A DNA stretch of 64,000 nucleotides from PALSA-612 sp963776735 (lineage in GTDB: Bacteria; Actinomycetota; Thermoleophilia; Gaiellales; Gaiellaceae), in the NCBI GenBank assembly GCA_963776735.1, contig CAVZNV010000021.1, forward strand, positions 1-64,000, written 5' to 3'. The notes beneath the pieces were generated by a model. The model was not told where the DNA came from and made no database searches. It saw nothing but the letters and a program-made list of their open reading frames with translations. The position numbers and the translations under genes were made by a program. This document shows, piece after piece, positions 9,366 to 17,315 of the stretch (position 1 is the first letter of the stretch; every line of letters starts with the position of its first letter).

Positions 9366-9900
9366 AGCTCTTTCTCAACCTCCCGTGAGCGCGGTGAAGC
9401 GCTTGGTGCACAGCATTGGCTTCGATCCCGAGCAGCTCGGCGATCGCGGGCACGTCCAAACCTTGACGCCAGCGCATCTCGATCACCTGCCGCTCTCTCG
9501 CGGGAAGTTCAGTGACCAGCCGCCCGAAATCGATGTCTGCCTCGACTCGCCGATACTCGTCGCGAGCCTGCTCAAGCTCATCTTCTGGAAGCTCGACCTC
9601 GTTCTGCTTTCGCTTCCTCTCCTCAAAGTAATCGAGGAGCTTCCACGTCGTGCGCTGGTGGACAACCACACGGAACGGCGCCTCGTACACCTTGCCGGCG
9701 CGGAGCTCACCAAGCAGATGCGCGACCACACGTTGGCGCACCTCTTCGGCCTCCTCGATCGATAGCCGAATCCGGAGCCGGAGCAGGATGATCGGGTAGT
9801 AGACGGCGAGCAGCCGCGCAAAATCTCCGGCCTCAAGCAGGCGAACGTCCTCCTCGTCACGCGCCGCGTCTCCGGCCCGATCAGGCAGCGTTCCTGCCAT
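9358..9900 (-). CDS. Sigma-70 family (ECF-like) sigma factor
   Basis: A 180-residue two-domain sigma factor. The region-2 core is YYPIILLRLRIRLSIEEAEE. The region-4 helix-turn-helix contains LPARERQVIEMRWRQGL and PAIAELLGI near residues 131-160. ECF-type factors direct RNA polymerase to a small set of promoters. It is the first gene of the operon ending in the SbcC-like ATPase. Placed at the head of a nuclease operon, it probably switches on this operon and perhaps neighbouring defence genes. ATG 9900 is the natural start, and no membrane anti-sigma is nearby. Confidence 0.8.
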   Translation of the reverse strand: MAGTLPDRAGDAARDEEDVRLLEAGDFARLLAVYYPIILLRLRIRLSIEEAEEVRQRVVAHLLGELRAGKVYEAPFRVVVHQRTTWKLLDYFEERKRKQNEVELPEDELEQARDEYRRVEADIDFGRLVTELPARERQVIEMRWRQGLDVPAIAELLGIEANAVHQALHRAHGRLRKSFG

Positions 9901-10043
9901 CGACGGATCTTAGGACGTGCGGCGACGGGTGTAAGCAGGGCGACCATGCACACCAGACAGTCCGGCTGGGACGCCCAACTCTTACGTAAGGCTGGCCATC
10001 TCCCGCCGCGACTCCCTCCGACACAACACGGATGGAGGAGAGG

Positions 10044-10262
10044 ATGGCGAGACATTCCAGGAAAGGACGTCAACGGCTAGGCCATCTAACGCCCGAGCAG
10101 CTGCTCGTACATCGGGAGCTCGAGCTCCTCAGGGTCGCCGGGCGGCCGCTCCCGCGTGGCCGAAGCGGCCGTCGCCGCCACGCCCGTTACGTCGCGATCC
10201 GCGCTGCCAAGCTCGAGGCAGCACGCCGGATCGCCACATCCGTCTCTGCAGAAGCGGCGTGA
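10044..10262 (+). CDS. Small basic protein of unknown function
   Basis: A 72-residue, arginine-rich frame. ATG 10044 is preceded directly by GGAGGAGAGG, a strong ribosome-binding site, which is the main reason to believe it. The sequence has LTPEQLLVHRELELLRVAGRPLP, a likely amphipathic helix, and then a basic stretch. It is divergent from the sigma-factor operon and convergent with the PLD gene. I recognise no family. It might be a small nucleic-acid-binding or regulatory protein of the island. Confidence 0.45.
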   Translation: MARHSRKGRQRLGHLTPEQLLVHRELELLRVAGRPLPRGRSGRRRHARYVAIRAAKLEAARRIATSVSAEAA

Positions 10263-10287
10263 GCGTGAGCGGGGACCGCTTCGCGGG

Positions 10288-13011
10288 CTACCTCGCACTC
10301 GCATGCGCCGCTTCCGCGGCTGTTCCTAGTTCCTGCAACGCCTTGTCCCATGGGCGCTGCACGTGCGGTATTGCTGTGAGCTCCTGCGCGGGGTTGTGGC
10401 GGTCCCAGTAGACACCGCTTCCGCCTTCGACGTCAAAGAAGCAAACGGGGCCGCTATCGCCTTCTATCTGGATCCGGTAGTAGCCGAGAGGCTCGAACTC
10501 CTTCCACCGTGCAAGGAGTGCGAGCACTGTCTTCTCATCGACCCTGGTGTCAATGCTCAGACAAATGACCTTGTCCTGCCGCCGTCGGGCGGGACGCATG
10601 ACGAGCGCGTCGTCGAAGTGGATCGTCCCCGCCGGAAGTCCGAGTTCCTCGCTGACTGAGTTCAGGAAGCTGGTTCTGGTCTCGAAGCTTGCAAGTGCCC
10701 GGAGTTCGGTGATCAGGTCGGCGGTGGTGGGCTGCTTGCCGACGAGTAACCGTCGGAGAGCGTTGAGCGAGTCCGGGACGTCTGCGGGCGAAAGCCCATC
10801 CTGGTCGGCAGTCAGGAGGTGGCCGCAGAGGTCGCGAAGGCGGAAGCGGGCGTCCTCCCATTCCTCGATCCGTGTCAGGTAGGCGCAGTAGTAGAGCGAA
10901 GCGAGCAGGAGCGATGGCGCGTGGTGCTCTGCGAGCCATTCGCGAGCGAGCTTGTGGTCTTCCGCGGACAGGCGGTCGAAGTACCCGGGTTGGCCGGTAG
11001 GTGCCCTCCAGAACTCTTCCCAGACGCTGGCCAATGAGTCGACGAGGAAGCGCGGTGGCATCCAGGGCTTGCGCAAGAGCGCCCAGAGCACGTGACTGAA
11101 GATGAGGTAGTTCTGGGTGACGAGCTCGAAGCCGGCGTCGCGCTGGAAGGCCGGGTTTGTGACGCCTTTCAGGTATCGGCGGATGAAGTTCTGGAAGACG
11201 AGACGCAGGTGCTGTTCGGTTCGTTCTCGCCGCTGCTCGCTCGCCTCGGCCGCTTCTTCAACCTCTTCTTCGGTTTCGGCGTCGGTCTCGTCGACGATCG
11301 TTAGGGCGGCTAGTCCGTGGCTCGACGGTTCGGGGTGTGTGTAATCGCGGAAGTGCTGGGTGATCGACTGCAGCACCATCTGGATCCGCGATCGCTCGGC
11401 AGCGCCACCTTTGCTTCCGAGGAGGTACTGCTTGAGCTTGGGATGCTGGCGCAGCAGCTCGTAGTCGATCTCCTCGTAGCTGATCGTCTCGCCTTCCCCA
11501 GCTTCGGGCGAGGAGCCGCCGCCCTGCACTTCACGTGCTAGGCGCCGGAGGTCGTCGTGATCGATAACGACGGTGTCGGCGAGCTCGGCGAGGAGTTGCT
11601 CCAGTTCCTCGTCGTCGAGCTCACCGAGCGCACCGACGAAGACCAGGCGCTCGCTCGAGGTCGGACCCTGGAGTGTGCGATCGAGTGCGTGCCGGTTGCA
11701 CACGTAGATCGGGTTCGAGGTCCACTCCATGTCGGAACCGACTGAGCGGAGCCGCACCGCCACGGCCTGCTGCAGACGCTCGCAGGCCTCGTCCGTCAGT
11801 GTTAGCTCGAGCGCGTCGGGGTGAGTCGCTTGAACCTCAAAGCCGAAAAGGTCGTCGTGGACCAACAGCGAGGCGCTCTTGAGGCTTGGCAGGGCACCCC
11901 GGTGCTCGAGCCGAAGCGTGCGTCCTGATAGCTCGCCCCGGACGAGGTGGAAGCCGACCAGTTGCTCAGGCAGATGCCGAATCGGCTCGACCTTCAGGTC
12001 GAGTCCTACAACGTCGCTAACGGCTGCCCCGATTTCGAGCGCATCGAGCAAGGGATCGAATGCGTCGCGTGCGCCGGTCGCGACGTTCGCGAGTTCGACG
12101 TTCCCAGCCGGGTCGGCAAGTAGAAGCGCGACTTGCGAGGCGTTGGCGGATCCCTGGAAGGCGATTGCGCGCTGAGGGAGTTTGAAGAGGAGGAGCTTCG
12201 CGTGCACGTACGGGTCGTCAATGCCCTTCCGGAACGGCCTAACGGTTAGTGCCGGATGGTGCTGCTGAAGGGCCGCGAGCCTCGTGGGATTAACGGAGGT
12301 TCGACCGGGCTGCACGAGCAGCTCGACTCGAGCTGGGCTGAAGGCCTGAAGGAGTGCGTCCAGCGCTTTCGCTTCGGGGTCATAGAAGGGAGCGAGAAGG
12401 ACGAGCTCCTCGACGGAGTCGCCGGCGATTTCTTCTTGGAGCTGCTCGAAGAAGCTTTGGTGGAGGTTGTGGCGCAACTGCCGGTGCGCGCCGGGCGCAG
12501 ATTGGTAGAGCCAGGGCGCCTTCTCGAGCATGAGCTCGATATGGCGGACGCTAGTCGCGCCGAGGTAGCGGCGCTCGGTCAGGGTTTCGAGCAGCTCCCG
12601 GATGGCGACGAAGGCGGCGAGGTCGTCGCGCTGCTCGCGCGTGTACTCGTAGCGAGTGAACAGCTCGCCTCCCGATGCATATCCCTGGAAGCCGAGATTC
12701 CCGCTGCCGACGAGCAGGCGTCCGGCGTCGCTTGCGAGGAGCAAGATGGCTTTGGCATGCATCGCCTGTCTGGTCATGACGCCGTCTGCGACGTAGTGCT
12801 GGTTAAGGCTGTGAACGAGCGAGCCGCTTGCCCAGTGGGCGCAGCTTTCGAGGTAGCGGTGTCCGTCCGCGAGGATGACCCGGTTTCGGCAGCGGTCGCC
12901 GAGGCGTCTCGCGAGTGTCCGCTCGAAGAACGGCAGCTCGGCGCCGTAGGTGAGGATCAGGATGCTGTCCCACGCTCCAGCGAGCGTCTCTGGGAGGACG
13001 AGCTCATCCAT
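10288..13011 (-). CDS. Double-HKD phospholipase D-family protein, defence-associated
   Basis: A 907-residue protein with two PLD half-sites: MHAKAILL near residue 83 with GSGNLGFQGY near 100, and VHAKLLLFK near 269 with GSANAS near 289. The paired motifs can form one active site in a single chain, as in PLD nucleases. Residues 400-907 are unrecognised and contain an acidic linker (ETEEEVEEAAEASEQ). ATG 13011 overlaps the stop of the upstream 551-residue gene by 8 bases, so the two form an operon. The frame extends to 13113, but the extension lies inside the upstream gene and looks unlike protein. Likely a nuclease effector acting with its partner; the substrate is unknown. Confidence 0.7.
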   Translation of the reverse strand: MDELVLPETLAGAWDSILILTYGAELPFFERTLARRLGDRCRNRVILADGHRYLESCAHWASGSLVHSLNQHYVADGVMTRQAMHAKAILLLASDAGRLLVGSGNLGFQGYASGGELFTRYEYTREQRDDLAAFVAIRELLETLTERRYLGATSVRHIELMLEKAPWLYQSAPGAHRQLRHNLHQSFFEQLQEEIAGDSVEELVLLAPFYDPEAKALDALLQAFSPARVELLVQPGRTSVNPTRLAALQQHHPALTVRPFRKGIDDPYVHAKLLLFKLPQRAIAFQGSANASQVALLLADPAGNVELANVATGARDAFDPLLDALEIGAAVSDVVGLDLKVEPIRHLPEQLVGFHLVRGELSGRTLRLEHRGALPSLKSASLLVHDDLFGFEVQATHPDALELTLTDEACERLQQAVAVRLRSVGSDMEWTSNPIYVCNRHALDRTLQGPTSSERLVFVGALGELDDEELEQLLAELADTVVIDHDDLRRLAREVQGGGSSPEAGEGETISYEEIDYELLRQHPKLKQYLLGSKGGAAERSRIQMVLQSITQHFRDYTHPEPSSHGLAALTIVDETDAETEEEVEEAAEASEQRRERTEQHLRLVFQNFIRRYLKGVTNPAFQRDAGFELVTQNYLIFSHVLWALLRKPWMPPRFLVDSLASVWEEFWRAPTGQPGYFDRLSAEDHKLAREWLAEHHAPSLLLASLYYCAYLTRIEEWEDARFRLRDLCGHLLTADQDGLSPADVPDSLNALRRLLVGKQPTTADLITELRALASFETRTSFLNSVSEELGLPAGTIHFDDALVMRPARRRQDKVICLSIDTRVDEKTVLALLARWKEFEPLGYYRIQIEGDSGPVCFFDVEGGSGVYWDRHNPAQELTAIPHVQRPWDKALQELGTAAEAAHASAR

Positions 13012-14659
13012 CGATGTCGCCCTCGGCAAGGAGCAGCTCCCCGTCGTGAGTGAGCCCGTGGCCGGCTTGGGGGAGCGGGGCGCATAGGCCGAGCTCGCTG
13101 ATCGTGGTTGCAAGGGCGCCGAAGCGGGCGCTCTGGAACTCGAGCGGGTTCTGCAGGTTGAAGAAGCGCAGCCGACCGCCGTCCCAGCGGAACCGGAAGG
13201 TGTTGTCGGGCAGCTTTCCTAGAGCGATCAGCTCGTGCTGACGGATCACGTAGTCGCGGTACAGCCACTCCGTCAGAGCGGCGGCGCAAACGTCGGCAGC
13301 GCGCAGCTGGCGCATCTTCGAGAGGAAGCCGTCCAGACTGAGCCGACCAGAAGACCCCATCCGCGAGATCTCCCACTCAGGCCGGAACCGGTTCTCGCTT
13401 CCGCCAAAGCGAAGAACGATTGTGCCGAGCAAGGCGAGCGCCGCCGGAATCGCGAGTGGCGCCCGCCGCTCTCGACTAATCAACGCATAGAGGCGATGTT
13501 CGTGCACCTTCGCCTCGACGCCGCAGTTTGCGTCGAACGAGCCGGCATCTGTTGTGCCAGCGCTTGCCAGTAGCCAGTCGAGGACATCCTCCAACCTGGA
13601 GTCGGCCCCTATCGAGGTTGGCGGCAGGTCGAGCGCCGCGGCGAGGGGGGCGAAGTCCAGAGATCTCGTGGTGTAGTCAAGGAACTGGTCGACTGGAAGC
13701 GGGGTGAGCGTGCCGCCGTTCGTTACGCCCCAATCACACAGGTGCCACCAGAGGGCGTTCAAGGCAAATGCGTAGTACTCGCGCGCCTGGTAAAGCCGCC
13801 AGCGCAGAGCCGTTGAAGAAACATCCTCGCGTGGTGTCCAGCGCGCCCCCGCGTCCGAGGCGCGGAAGTAAATGAGCTGTCGGAACGCATCTTCATCGAG
13901 CGGGTGATCGTGGGTCTGATCGGCGAGGTCGAGCAGCATCCGGAACGTTTCCCGGCGCGCGGCGGCTGCCTCCTCGTCGCCGGCGTGCAAGAACGCGTCG
14001 AGCACAAGGGCTCGGTCGATGACGTCGTCTCGCCGGAGCTGACAGAGACATGCCTTGCGCGCGTACTCGCGGACTGCCTCAATCGGGATCTCGATCTCGT
14101 CGTGATCGAAAAACTCGCGGTAGTACGTCGTCTCGGCGACCTCGCGGCGGAAGGCTTTCGCCAGTTCTCGGCCTTTCTCACTCGGGACATCGACGGGGTA
14201 CGGGAACCCGGGTCCGCCCGGGTAAATCCACCCGAGGCCGGCAATCACCGACCGGTAGTAGAGGCCATAGCCGCCGAGCGGAGACTTGATGTAGTTGAAA
14301 GTCGTGTCGTAGCTCGGCAGCTCCCGACGGGCCAGGCCCTCGGTCCGTTGGCTTCCGACTGCTGAGGGTGTGCCTGGGTGCTCCGGCCGGTCACAGAGGT
14401 GGGTGCAGAGCGAGAAGACGAATTCGCGCGGACGGAAGAACTTGACCCACGCATCGCGGCTGCGGGGCAGGTCGCGACGCCAAAACTCGTCCAGAACGAA
14501 TGTGTAGAAGCTGTGATAGCGCGGGTGGTCGGTGAGGACATTGATCTCCGGCGCAAGCGACGGGAGGATCTGATCAGAGGAGACGCTGCCAAGACCGAGC
14601 TGGTCTCGGCCCCCGCTTGGCGCATAAAGAGCCGCGATCCACTGCGGAAACGACGCCAA
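13004..14659 (-). CDS. Uncharacterised protein partnered with the PLD gene
   Basis: A 551-residue protein I cannot assign firmly. Its N-terminus, with RDQLGLGSVSSDQILPSL then HPRYHSFYTFVL, faintly recalls DUF6361-type proteins (D-LG-GS, then RY-F), which occur beside PLD proteins and helicases in defence loci; the likeness is from memory and weak. Other features are a tryptophan-rich stretch (NALWWHLCDWG near residue 305) and a C-terminal region reading FRFRWDGGRLRFFNLQNPLEF. There is no signal peptide or membrane segment. It starts 73 bases from the divergent SIR2-like gene, so a shared promoter region is likely. Probably the recognition or scaffold half of a two-gene unit. Confidence 0.65.
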   Translation of the reverse strand: MASFPQWIAALYAPSGGRDQLGLGSVSSDQILPSLAPEINVLTDHPRYHSFYTFVLDEFWRRDLPRSRDAWVKFFRPREFVFSLCTHLCDRPEHPGTPSAVGSQRTEGLARRELPSYDTTFNYIKSPLGGYGLYYRSVIAGLGWIYPGGPGFPYPVDVPSEKGRELAKAFRREVAETTYYREFFDHDEIEIPIEAVREYARKACLCQLRRDDVIDRALVLDAFLHAGDEEAAAARRETFRMLLDLADQTHDHPLDEDAFRQLIYFRASDAGARWTPREDVSSTALRWRLYQAREYYAFALNALWWHLCDWGVTNGGTLTPLPVDQFLDYTTRSLDFAPLAAALDLPPTSIGADSRLEDVLDWLLASAGTTDAGSFDANCGVEAKVHEHRLYALISRERRAPLAIPAALALLGTIVLRFGGSENRFRPEWEISRMGSSGRLSLDGFLSKMRQLRAADVCAAALTEWLYRDYVIRQHELIALGKLPDNTFRFRWDGGRLRFFNLQNPLEFQSARFGALATTISELGLCAPLPQAGHGLTHDGELLLAEGDIDG

Positions 14660-14732
14660 TCCCTACCGAGACCTCTGCGACTCCCGCACCTCCCGATCGT
14701 ACGACAGTGCTAACACGGATGTCCGCGGCCCG

Positions 14733-15797
14733 ATGCATCCTGAAGAAGCAATGCCGCCGCTCTCACCCTCAGATCGGGTGGTCATACTTGGAGCCGGAGC
14801 CACGGTGGGGGCGAGCTTCGCCAATGCCGCGACCGTTCGGCCGCCTCTCAACGCCGACTTCTTCACACAGCTCCAGCGGGTCGGCCCGAAGCATCGATCA
14901 ATCGCAAAGACAGTGATCCAGGACGTGGTGGAACTTTTCGGGCCGAACTTCACGCTCACGTTGGAGGACTACTTCACGCAGCTCGAGTCGATGATCGACG
15001 CCACCCGGTTCTCGCCGAAGAAGCTCGCTCCGATCACAGCTTCCGACCTCCGAGACCGTCGCGCACGCCTGATGAAAGGCCTATCCGCAGTGCTCGAAGC
15101 CTCGACCGACGACGCGATACGGATCGGCGACGGCTGTACCAATCACCGGACCCTGGTGGAGCACCTTCGGCCGCGTGACACGGTCATCAGCTTCAACTAC
15201 GACTGCGTGATGGATCACGCCCTGCGGACCCACGGTGCCGGCAAGTGGACGGCACGGTATGGCTACGCGTTCCCCCAGCCGTCACGGGTAGCACCTGACG
15301 GCGACCGACACTGGAGCGCGAACCCGGCTGCTCCGAACGCCAATAGTTCGATTTACCTTCTGAAGCTGCACGGCTCGCTGAACTGGCAGCTCCCCACCTC
15401 GGACGGAGACCCGATCGTTCTGAAGCAGAGGCTGCACATGCAGCGAGGGACGCCGAAGTTCACGATCATCCCGCCGGGATGGAGCAAGCAGGACCGCGAC
15501 CAGCCCATCTTCGATGACCTCTGGAAGAAGGCTGAGCGGGCGCTCCGTTCGGCGAAGGTGATCGCGATCGCCGGGTTCAGCTTCACGCCCACCGACCTTC
15601 ACGTCGAAGCCGTGATGCGGCTCGCGCTGGCCAGATCGAACTCGCTGAGGCTGCTGGTCATCGCCAACCCTTCGCGCGAGCACAGAGAGCGGATCCGCGC
15701 CATCTTCTCGAGACGACTCGCCGGCAACGTCCTAGTTCGGCAGTACGACTACTTCAAGGACTTCACAGACGCGCTTCCGGATTGCATGAACTCGTAG
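14733..15797 (+). CDS. SIR2-like domain protein (defence-type NADase candidate)
   Basis: A 354-residue protein with sirtuin-fold landmarks: nucleotide-binding GAGATVGASF near residues 20-29, SFNYD near 152, LHGSLNW near 211 (family catalytic His) and IAGFSFTPTD near 278. SIR2-like proteins in defence systems (Thoeris ThsA, DSR, SIR2-HerA and others) usually hydrolyse NAD+ to stop infected cells. Here no second domain such as SLOG, HerA or APAZ is fused. It is divergent from the 551-residue/PLD pair, suggesting a three-gene system or an independent effector. ATG 14751 after GAAGAAG is an alternative start. Confidence 0.8.
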   Translation: MHPEEAMPPLSPSDRVVILGAGATVGASFANAATVRPPLNADFFTQLQRVGPKHRSIAKTVIQDVVELFGPNFTLTLEDYFTQLESMIDATRFSPKKLAPITASDLRDRRARLMKGLSAVLEASTDDAIRIGDGCTNHRTLVEHLRPRDTVISFNYDCVMDHALRTHGAGKWTARYGYAFPQPSRVAPDGDRHWSANPAAPNANSSIYLLKLHGSLNWQLPTSDGDPIVLKQRLHMQRGTPKFTIIPPGWSKQDRDQPIFDDLWKKAERALRSAKVIAIAGFSFTPTDLHVEAVMRLALARSNSLRLLVIANPSREHRERIRAIFSRRLAGNVLVRQYDYFKDFTDALPDCMNS

Positions 15798-15822
15798 CCG
15801 CTAGCAGCTCAGTGCCGGTGGG

Positions 15823-15840
15823 GCATCTTTCAGAAGATGC
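15823..15840. terminator. Hairpin after the SIR2-like gene
   Basis: GCATCTT (15823-15829) and AAGATGC (15834-15840) pair perfectly around a TCAG loop, 26 bases past the SIR2-like stop. There is no T-run, so termination is only possible. It overlaps the end of a small opposite-strand frame. Confidence 0.35.
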
Positions 15841-16072
15841 GGTGGTATCGACCCACGGTCGCGTCCCGCCAAGGAAGCAAAGGTTCGGCGGCATGCTCAG
15901 CTTGGCGCTGTGCCTCGCCGTCTTCGCCAGAGCCGTCGCGCGACCTCGCCAAGGTCGGGTCATCAGCCGCAGGGCTGAGCTCGTCGTCCTCGGCGCGAGC
16001 CTTGAACCGCCTGTTCGCCGCGCAGAGCTCGGCTTCCTGTAGCAGTGCCTTCGCGACGTCGGCTCTCATCAC
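15830..16072 (-). CDS. Small hypothetical protein of the element
   Basis: An 80-residue frame with ADVAKALLQEAELCAANRRF at the N-terminus and an acidic middle. It has the look of short accessory proteins in actinobacterial integrative elements and lies in the same direction as two better-supported small genes upstream. ATG 16069 is an alternative start. No family is recognised. It is separated from the upstream gene by 93 bases. Confidence 0.4.
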   Translation of the reverse strand: MMRADVAKALLQEAELCAANRRFKARAEDDELSPAADDPTLARSRDGSGEDGEAQRQAEHAAEPLLPWRDATVGRYHRIF

Positions 16073-16165
16073 GTCAGCCTTCGATACGAAGCCCGGTGAG
16101 CCGGCAGCTGGATCAGCTGATCTCCTTTCGCGGCTTGGGGTGTCTGCCGGCTCACAGGTGCCCTC

Positions 16166-16588
16166 TCACCATCGAGACTGGATCGCGCGGTTGTAGCGGT
16201 CGTTCAGCTTTCGCAGCTCGCCGCCCCGCATCACTCGCACGTGCAGGGGCTCGGGCCTGTGCCGTGCGAACCTAGCCCCGATACCTCTCGCCAAGGCGGA
16301 CTCACGCGCGCGGATCTTGTGCACGCGCTCGATGGCGGTCGTGATTGCCTCCATCGCAGCGAATGCCTCCGCGTACGCCGCCTCGAGCTCCTGGACGTAT
16401 CCGGCTGACGCCTGCTCGATCGCCTTGGCTTCGGAGACCTCGCGGTAAGCGGTCGCCTGCAGCTCCTTCTCGAGCTGGGCGCGCTTTGCCTTGCGGGCGG
16501 GCGTCGAATGCTCGGCCTCCCAGGCGTCGAGGGCTTCGAGATCGGCTGCGACCTGCGTCGAGGTTCGTTCACTGGCGACGGCGGTCAT
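16166..16588 (-). CDS. Small coiled-coil protein of the element
   Basis: A 140-residue, alanine- and glutamate-rich protein predicted to be mostly helical, with a basic C-terminus (GGELRKLNDRYNRAIQSRW). Its ATG overlaps the preceding gene's stop in an ATGA, so the two are translationally coupled. Such pairs of short helical proteins are common in phages and integrative elements, often without known function. I cannot assign a role. Confidence 0.6.
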   Translation of the reverse strand: MTAVASERTSTQVAADLEALDAWEAEHSTPARKAKRAQLEKELQATAYREVSEAKAIEQASAGYVQELEAAYAEAFAAMEAITTAIERVHKIRARESALARGIGARFARHRPEPLHVRVMRGGELRKLNDRYNRAIQSRW

Positions 16589-16947
16589 CTCTGTCGTGCC
16601 TTGCGGAGCAGATCCTGGGCCTTCTCGAGCCGCTGCTCCTGCGTCATCGACTCGTGCTCGAAGCGCGCCTTCTGGGCGGCGACCAGGCTGGGGAGGAGGT
16701 GCCAGGCGGACTGAGCGCCGAGCTGTGGTCTACCGAGCGCTTTCGCGATCGTGTTGGCAGCGCTGGCGGGGTTCTCGCCGCGCGCCTTTGCAAGGCGTTC
16801 GTAGGCGCCGATCGTGGCGCCGGCTTCTCGGACGCAGCGTTCGAGGTGCTTGATGCGCACCTTCTGCGCCTCAATGACGTCGAGCGCGTCTCGCATCAGC
16901 TTCTCCTGATCAGCGGTCACGTGTCTGACTCTACCCGCAAGTGCCAT
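16585..16947 (-). CDS. Small helical protein of the element
   Basis: A 120-residue protein with heptad-like segments (EKLMRDALDVIEAQKVRIKH and a C-terminal QEQRLEKAQDLLRKARQR). It is the first gene of a coupled pair with 16166-16588. ATG 16947 gives the longest form; a GTG nearer TADQEK would shorten it slightly. It starts 33 bases from the divergent NUMOD3-like gene, so promoters for both lie in that gap. Function unknown. Confidence 0.6.
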   Translation of the reverse strand: MALAGRVRHVTADQEKLMRDALDVIEAQKVRIKHLERCVREAGATIGAYERLAKARGENPASAANTIAKALGRPQLGAQSAWHLLPSLVAAQKARFEHESMTQEQRLEKAQDLLRKARQR

Positions 16948-16979
16948 CCCGTACTAAGTAGTCGGTAGAGTGTTGAGCG

Positions 16980-17144
16980 ATGAGTCAAAGGCGTCTGAGT
17001 GAGGAGCATCGCCGCAAGATCGCAGCCGCGCGCAGGGGGAGAAAGCACTCCCAGGAGACGCGCGAGAAGATCCGCGCCACGCACGTGCTGCGGCGGTTGA
17101 AGGTGGCCTTGTTCGACAGCGGAGGCTGGCCGGGCTCAGGGTAG
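16980..17144 (+). CDS. 54-residue NUMOD3-like DNA-binding protein
   Basis: A short frame, ATG 16980 to TAG 17144. Residues 6-34 read like a NUMOD3 motif: LSEEHRRKIAAARRGRKHS, then QETREKI. NUMOD3 is normally a DNA-binding module attached to homing endonucleases; here it stands alone. The gene at 22235-22672 shows the same IAAARR...HS spacing. The frame is followed by a strong hairpin (17213-17239), supporting a real transcription unit. Role unknown; DNA binding is inferred from the motif. Confidence 0.55.
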   Translation: MSQRRLSEEHRRKIAAARRGRKHSQETREKIRATHVLRRLKVALFDSGGWPGSG

Positions 17145-17212
17145 AGCGAAAGGTTCCGTCGGCGTTCATGTCCGCCGAGGGGGTGCCCACCGCCGGGTGG
17201 GACTTGTAGCGC

Positions 17213-17239
17213 AGAAGGCCGGATTAATCCCGGCCTTCT
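17213..17239 (+). terminator. Strong GC-rich hairpin terminator
   Basis: AGAAGGCCGG (17213-17222) pairs perfectly with CCGGCCTTCT (17230-17239) around a seven-base loop, followed by CCGTTT. It sits between the NUMOD3-like gene and the next + strand gene and probably ends transcription of the former. Confidence 0.6.
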
Positions 17240-17315
17240 CCGTTTGGCCCTGGTCTAAGCCGCTCCGGGCAAGACGCCTTCTGGCTGCGTCGGCGTCGCG
17301 CGTAACCTCGTGTGC

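Noticed and set aside
215..15797. A DISARM, BREX or Druantia system
   Set aside because: PLD and methylase genes are present, but the defining helicase, DUF1998, PglZ or BrxC-type genes are absent.
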